A stretch of DNA of 64,000 nt from DATJLY01 sp035532935. GTDB lineage: Bacteria > Pseudomonadota > Alphaproteobacteria > ATCC43930 > CGMCC-115725. This document shows, piece after piece, positions 60,232 through 64,000 of this stretch. How positions within the stretch are numbered: the first letter of the stretch is position 1; each line of letters opens with the position of its first letter. The position numbers and the translations under genes are program-made. Below the pieces are notes generated by a model. It was given only the letters and a program-made list of their open reading frames with translations, was not told the origin of the DNA and made no database searches. The stretch is from contig DATKQE010000034.1 of the NCBI GenBank assembly GCA_035532935.1, forward strand, positions 1-64,000, read 5' to 3'.

Positions 60232-60666
60232 ATGATCAACGGCAAGCAACCCTTTCTCGACATGGATGTCGGCAAGTTCTTTGCCGGCCTTAACTTTCCC
60301 GGCTTCGACGTCGAAACGATCCTGACCAGCCAGCGCAAGAACATCGAAGCCCTGACCCAGGCCAACCAGCTTGCGGTCGAGGGCGTCCAGGCGGTCACGC
60401 GCCGCCAGGTCGAGATTGCCCGCCAGGCGTTCGACGAGGCCTCGACGATGCTGCGTGACATGACCCAGCCGAGCGCGCCCGACGTGCGCGTCGCCAAGCA
60501 GGCCGAGATCGCCAAGCAGGCCTTCGAGAAGGGGCTCGCCAATGCGCGCGAACTCGCCGAACTCGTGACCAAGGCGCAGACCGAAGCCTTCGACGTCATT
60601 TCCAGGCGCGTCACCGAGAGCTTCGACGAGCTTCGCGATCAGGCCGCGCGCGCGACCACGCGCTGA
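60232..60666 (+). CDS. Phasin family protein
   Basis: 144 residues from ATG 60232, preceded by AGGAGG. It is amphipathic and helical: LNFPGFDVETILTSQRKNIE, ALTQANQLAVEGVQAVTRRQ and ANARELAELVTKAQTEAFDV match the alphaproteobacterial phasin family. Phasins coat polyhydroxyalkanoate granules; one recurring variant acts in general stress instead. A strong promoter with paired operators precedes it and an intrinsic terminator follows, so it forms a single-gene unit. No pha synthase genes are in the window. Confidence 0.93.
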   Translation: MINGKQPFLDMDVGKFFAGLNFPGFDVETILTSQRKNIEALTQANQLAVEGVQAVTRRQVEIARQAFDEASTMLRDMTQPSAPDVRVAKQAEIAKQAFEKGLANARELAELVTKAQTEAFDVISRRVTESFDELRDQAARATTR

Positions 60667-60711
60667 ACGCCGTCATCGCAGGCGTCGCGTGTGAACCCCC
60701 AGAGCGACGCC

Positions 60712-60741
60712 GGGCCGCCTCTTCGAGGCGGCCCTTTTTTT
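60712..60741 (+). terminator. Intrinsic terminator after the phasin gene
   Basis: GGGCCGCCTC and GAGGCGGCCC form a perfect 10-base stem with a TTC loop, followed by seven T residues (60735-60741). It is 46 bases past the phasin stop and just before the stop of the converging MBL gene. Confidence 0.92.
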
Positions 60742-60744
60742 GGC

Positions 60745-61479
60745 CTATAGGGTGATCGTCAGCCCGTCCTCGGCGGTCTCGTGCGCGATCCCGCCGCGCG
60801 CTTCCAGCATGTCCGGATTCATGTGGGTGAGGATGACGCGCTTGGCGCCGATCTGGGCCAGACGCGGGGCCAGCGCGTCATAGTCGAGATGGCCGCTCTG
60901 GCGGCGCGCATAGCTCGAGCATTCGCAGATGAAGAGATCGGCGCCGCGTGCGGCGGCGACCAGCGCCTCGGTCCAGGCGGTGTCGCCGGAGTAGGCGAGA
61001 ATGCGGCCGTCGATCTCGAGCCGCAGCGCGAAGCAGGGCGCGCCCGCCGCATGCGCCGCAGGGAATGGCGTCACGGCAAAGCCTTCGCCCACGGCGCGCT
61101 CGCCCGCTTCGATTTCGCGATAGCTCAGTGGAAACCGCAGCGTCGTCTCGGTCGAGCCGGGGAACAGCGCCTCGCGGGTGCTCGCCAGCCGTGCGGCAAG
61201 CCCGGCCGGACCCCACAGGAACAGATTGCGCCGGCGCCGGCTCAGGTGCTGGGCATCGAGCAGAAGGAACGGCAGGCCGCCGAAATGGTCGCCGTGGAGA
61301 TGGCTCACCACCACCCCGTCGAGGTCGTTGGGGTCGATGCCGCGCTGCTTCAGCGCGACCAGCGACGAGGCGCCGCAATCGATCAGCAGCCGGCACCGTG
61401 CGCCCGCGAAGAGGAAGCAGGTGTTGAACCGGCCGCCGCTGCCGAAGGCATCGCCACTGCCGATGAACGTCACCTCCAT
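60745..61479 (-). CDS. MBL-fold metallo-hydrolase, ribonuclease Z-like
   Basis: 244 residues. The metal-binding motif is VVSHLHGDHFGGLPFLLLDA. Further ligands are the Asp in LAYSGDTAWTEALVAAARGA and the His in VILTHMNPDML. The fold resembles RNase Z and other beta-CASP-free hydrolases; substrate is not known. It starts METFIG-like (MEVTFIGSGDAFGSGGRFNT), typical of this branch. It is 10 bases downstream of petR on the same strand and could belong to its transcript. Confidence 0.9.
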   Translation of the reverse strand: MEVTFIGSGDAFGSGGRFNTCFLFAGARCRLLIDCGASSLVALKQRGIDPNDLDGVVVSHLHGDHFGGLPFLLLDAQHLSRRRRNLFLWGPAGLAARLASTREALFPGSTETTLRFPLSYREIEAGERAVGEGFAVTPFPAAHAAGAPCFALRLEIDGRILAYSGDTAWTEALVAAARGADLFICECSSYARRQSGHLDYDALAPRLAQIGAKRVILTHMNPDMLEARGGIAHETAEDGLTITL

Positions 61480-61489
61480 GACCGGGTCC

Positions 61490-62173
61490 TCAATCGGGCT
61501 TCAACACATAGCCGGTGCCGCGCACCGTCTGCAGGAAGCGCGGAAATCGGGGGTCCGTCTCGAGCTTGCGCCGGAGCCGCGTCATCTGCACGTCGACCCC
61601 GCGTAGCGTGCCGCCCAATCCCGCCGCATTCGACAAATCCTCGCGCGAGACCGCCTCGCCCGGCCGGCGCGCCAGCACCAGCAGCAGCGCCGTCTCGGCC
61701 GCGGTGAGCCGCACCGGCTCGGTGCCGCGGAACAGCTCGCCGCGCCGCCTGTCGAGGCGATAGGCGCCAAAGCGCAGCTCGGCCGCGCCCTCTGCCGCCG
61801 GCGGCAGGCGCTGCAGGATGTTGCGAATGCGCAGCACCAGCTCGCGCGGCTCGAACGGCTTCACCACGTAGTCGTCGGCGCCGCGCTCGAGCCCGTCGAC
61901 CCGGTTCGCCGGCTCGGCCATTGCGGTCAGCATCAGGATCGGGATGCGGCTCTCGCGTCGCAGGCTGCGGGTGAATTCATAGCCGTTCTCGCCTGGCATC
62001 ATCACGTCGACGATGAGGAGATCGAAGGTGAAGCCGGCGAGCTTGGCCCGCGCCTCGGCGGCATCGACGGCGGTGGTGATGCGGAAACCCTGATCGCGGA
62101 GATAGCGCCCCAGCAGCTCGCGCAGGCGTGCGTCGTCGTCGACGACGAGAAGATGGGGCTCGCTGCCTTGCAT
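61490..62173 (-). CDS. petR: OmpR-type response regulator, PetR-like
   Basis: 227 residues. The receiver has the acidic pocket VVDDD, phospho-acceptor Asp56 in DLLIVDVMMPG, and Lys105 in YVVKPFEPRE. The winged-helix output domain fills about 128-227 (RLTAAETALLLVLARRPGEA ... VDVQMTRLRRKLETDPRFPR). No histidine kinase adjoins it. It follows a MarR-type gene by 9 bases, the same pair as petP-petR of Rhodobacter capsulatus. The assignment rests on this pairing. Confidence 0.85.
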   Translation of the reverse strand: MQGSEPHLLVVDDDARLRELLGRYLRDQGFRITTAVDAAEARAKLAGFTFDLLIVDVMMPGENGYEFTRSLRRESRIPILMLTAMAEPANRVDGLERGADDYVVKPFEPRELVLRIRNILQRLPPAAEGAAELRFGAYRLDRRRGELFRGTEPVRLTAAETALLLVLARRPGEAVSREDLSNAAGLGGTLRGVDVQMTRLRRKLETDPRFPRFLQTVRGTGYVLKPD

Positions 62174-62182
62174 CGCCGCGGA

Positions 62183-62662
62183 TCAGCGCTCGAAGCGCTT
62201 GCGGTCGGGCGCGCCCGAGATGATGCCGAGCATGACGCGGCGGAAGCCCGCGACCGCGTCGGCACCAGCCTCGCGATAGGCCCGGGCGATGCGCTGGCGC
62301 TGGTTCTCGGATAGCTGGCGCTCGAGCGCGATGCCCTTGGGCGTCAGCTCCAACAGCCGCTGGCGCCGGTCGCGCTCGCCGGTCCGCTGCACGATGAAGC
62401 CCTGGTGCACGAGCTGGCTCAGCACCCGCGACAGGCTCTGCTTGGTGATGCTCAGGATGCCGAGCAGGCTGCTCACGCTCATCTGCGGATGGCGCCCGAC
62501 GAAGTAGATGACGCGGTGATGGGCACGGCCGAAGCCATAGCGGGCGAGCATGGCGTCGGGCTCGGCGGTGAAATCGCGATAGGCGAAATAGAGCAGCTCG
62601 ATCCCCTGCCGCAGTTCGTCCTCGCGGAACGGGTGGCCGACGTCGGATTTTATGTCAGCCAT
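62183..62662 (-). CDS. petP: MarR-family regulator, PetP-like
   Basis: 159 residues from ATG 62662. The winged helix covers about 40-125: YGFGRAHHRVIYFVGRHPQM, SVSSLLGILSITKQSLSRVL, and the wing GERDRRQRLLELTPKG. GFGRAHHRVIYFVGR is typical of the PetP group. In Rhodobacter petP lies directly before petR and the pair is needed for bc1 expression or growth. Here the pair is 18 kb from petABC. It is divergent from ilvE across about 100 bases. Confidence 0.85.
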   Translation of the reverse strand: MADIKSDVGHPFREDELRQGIELLYFAYRDFTAEPDAMLARYGFGRAHHRVIYFVGRHPQMSVSSLLGILSITKQSLSRVLSQLVHQGFIVQRTGERDRRQRLLELTPKGIALERQLSENQRQRIARAYREAGADAVAGFRRVMLGIISGAPDRKRFER

Positions 62663-62761
62663 GTTGACTTAGTTTCGGCACGGCGAGAAAATCCCTTAAG
62701 CCCGGTCTGGGATAATCCGACATAATGGACGAAAATCGCGCGAGGAACGAGGAACGCTGAC

Positions 62762-63658
62762 ATGGCCCTGATCCCCTTTGACGACCGCGACGGCTTCATC
62801 TGGTACGACGGCAAGCTGATACCCTGGCGCGCGGCGCAGCTGCACGTGCTGAGCCACGGCCTGCATTATGCAAGCAGCGTGTTCGAGGGGGAACGGGTCT
62901 ATGGCGGCGCCATCTTCAAGCTGCGCCAGCACAGCCAGCGGCTGATCGATTCCGCGCGCATCCTCGGCTTCGAGCTGCCCTATAGCTGTGCCGAGATCGA
63001 GGCGGCCTCGAATGCGGTGGTGCGCGCGCAGGGGATCAAGGACGGCTATGTCCGCCCGATCGCCTGGCGCGGCGCCGAGCAGATGGGCGTGGCGGCGCAG
63101 GCGGCCAAGATCCACGTCGCCATCGCGGTGTGGGAGTGGCCGGCCTATTTCTCGCCCGACGCCAAGATGAAGGGCATCCGCATGAGCTGGGCCAAGTGGG
63201 CGCGGCCGGCGCCGCACACCGCGCCCACCGCGGCCAAGGCGGCGGGGCTCTACATGATCTGCACCTTGTGCAAGCACGATGCCGAGGCGGCCGGGTATGA
63301 CGACGCGCTGATGCTCGACTGGCGCGGCCAGGTCGCCGAAGGCACGGGCGCCAACATCTTCCTGGTCATCGACGGCGTGCTCCATACCCCGACACCCGAC
63401 TGCTTTCTCGACGGCCTGACGCGCCAGACCGTGATCGCGCTGGCGCGTGCGCGCCAGCTTACGGTGGTCGAGCGGGCGATCATGCCCGAGGAATTCGCCA
63501 AGGCGCAGGAGGTGTTCGTGACCGGCACCGCGGCCGAGGTGACGCCGGTCGCCGAGATCGGCCAATACCGCTTCACCCCGGGCAAGGTGTGCAAGACGCT
63601 GATGGACGATTTCGACCGCGCGGTGCGGAGCGAAACCAGCTCGGTCGGCGCCGCCTGA
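62762..63658 (+). CDS. ilvE: Branched-chain amino acid aminotransferase
   Basis: 298 residues. It is a class IV PLP aminotransferase of the short form: VLSHGLHYASSVFEGERVYG at the N-terminus, KAAGLYM in the middle, and the signature GQVAEGTGANIFLVIDGVLH then TPDCFLDGLTRQTVIALARA. The active-site Lys is in the FKLRQHSQR to KAAGL span and is not fixed here. It carries out the last step of leucine, isoleucine and valine synthesis, and the first of their breakdown. A group of TATAAT-like hexamers precedes it near 62709-62725. Confidence 0.94.
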   Translation: MALIPFDDRDGFIWYDGKLIPWRAAQLHVLSHGLHYASSVFEGERVYGGAIFKLRQHSQRLIDSARILGFELPYSCAEIEAASNAVVRAQGIKDGYVRPIAWRGAEQMGVAAQAAKIHVAIAVWEWPAYFSPDAKMKGIRMSWAKWARPAPHTAPTAAKAAGLYMICTLCKHDAEAAGYDDALMLDWRGQVAEGTGANIFLVIDGVLHTPTPDCFLDGLTRQTVIALARARQLTVVERAIMPEEFAKAQEVFVTGTAAEVTPVAEIGQYRFTPGKVCKTLMDDFDRAVRSETSSVGAA

Positions 63659-63773
63659 GGCTCTGCACCAGGCACGGCGTCGCCATCGTGTGCCCGCCGA
63701 CGCCGCGGTCGTGCGGGTGAACGGCCGCTCTGCTCAGGGTGAGGCAGGTTATGGATGGCAGCAAGAAAAGCGC

Positions 63774-63814
63774 TTCATCCTGAGCGGAGCGCGCAGCGCG
63801 AAGTCGAAGGACGC
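63774..63814. repeat. Intergenic palindromic repeat, copy 2
   Basis: TTCATCCTGAGCGGAGC, a short GC hairpin, then GAAGTCGAAGGACGCA. Read on the minus strand, it matches copy 1 at 50376-50420 over nearly its whole length, differing mainly in the central hairpin. It lies between ilvE and ubiA. Confidence 0.6.
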
Positions 63815-63849
63815 AACGACCTCGATCCAGGGCGCGGGATGAACGCGCG

Positions 63850-64000
63850 ATGAGCGATATCCGACCCGGCGATTGGGCCGATCGCTACGCGCCGCCGCGG
63901 CTTCGGCCCTATATCCGCCTGGCGCGGCTCGACCGGCCGATCGGCACGTGGCTTTTGCTGTTTCCCGGGTGGTGGGGCATCGCGCTCGCCGCGGCGGACT
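63850..64000 (+). CDS. ubiA: 4-hydroxybenzoate polyprenyltransferase, N-terminal part (cut by window end)
   Basis: ATG 63850 opens a frame that runs to the last base. The 50 visible residues start MSDIRPGDWADRYAPPRLRP and contain YIRLARLDRPIGTWLLLFPG followed by WWGIALAA. This is the N-terminal substrate-binding end and first membrane helix of UbiA. The enzyme joins 4-hydroxybenzoate to the polyprenyl tail in ubiquinone synthesis. The prenyl-diphosphate Asp motifs lie beyond the window. Confidence 0.85.
   Translation, partial: MSDIRPGDWADRYAPPRLRPYIRLARLDRPIGTWLLLFPGWWGIALAAAD

Noticed and set aside
62654..62668. GTCA-N7-TGAC inverted repeat at the petP start
   Set aside because: Short arms, overlaps the start codon, and could be chance; not strong enough to call a MarR operator.

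Overview
The window reads as a piece of a high-G+C alphaproteobacterial chromosome. The evidence is a three-gene cytochrome bc1 operon (petABC), a petP/petR-type regulator pair, a phasin with PHA-type operators, ubiquinone genes (ubiK, ubiA), oxygen-dependent hemF, short-form phosphatidylserine decarboxylase, and the order hldD-lgt-midA-pgeF-prs-rplY-pth-ychF. A member of Rhodospirillales in the broad sense is my best guess; family or genus cannot be read from the sequence. No rRNA, tRNA or CRISPR array was recognised.

Positions 1 to about 14000 look like an accessory region: visibly lower G+C, many small or unknown genes, a decayed response regulator and a frameshifted transposase stub. Its recognisable proteins are stress and redox proteins: SHOCT, DUF2127, SRPBCC, CBS-pair, tandem universal stress protein, cupin, SPFH/NfeD and several c-type cytochromes. 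Two FNR/FixK-type palindromes (3153-3166 and 6163-6176) lie before the CBS operon and the universal stress gene, so part of the region is probably a low-oxygen regulon. Its most unusual part is a three-gene cluster on the minus strand (12059 to 9509): a class I cytochrome c, a monoheme cytochrome fused to a predicted outer-membrane beta-barrel (Cyc2-like layout), and a diheme c4-like lipoprotein. Together these could carry electrons across the outer membrane.

From 14000 to 28000 lie a uracil-DNA glycosylase, an orphan polyamine-type ABC permease, apt, an Mla-type lipid transport operon (mlaE-mlaF-mlaD plus a PqiC-like lipoprotein), a flavin monooxygenase, prfC, a luciferase-like monooxygenase, and psd-pssA for phosphatidylethanolamine synthesis. 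From 34200 down to 27400 is a MoxR-DUF58-BatA/DUF4159-vWA operon that runs towards psd-pssA.

From 34250 to 44600 come DUF1285, a Nudix hydrolase, DUF6111, CCA-adding enzyme, chromate transporter, an orphan substrate-binding protein, hemF-trmL, petABC and an old yellow enzyme. From 44700 to 49200 are methionine-salvage mtnP-mtnA, a secreted phosphoesterase and a dienelactone hydrolase. A long minus-strand series (57556 to 49238) carries hldD, lgt, a MidA-like methyltransferase, pgeF, a lipoprotein, prs, rplY, pth and ychF. The end of the window has ubiK, a YbjN protein, proC, a TetR regulator, a phasin with a clear promoter, paired operators and a terminator, an MBL hydrolase, petR-petP, ilvE and the first codons of ubiA. 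An intergenic palindromic repeat is present twice (near 50376 and 63774).
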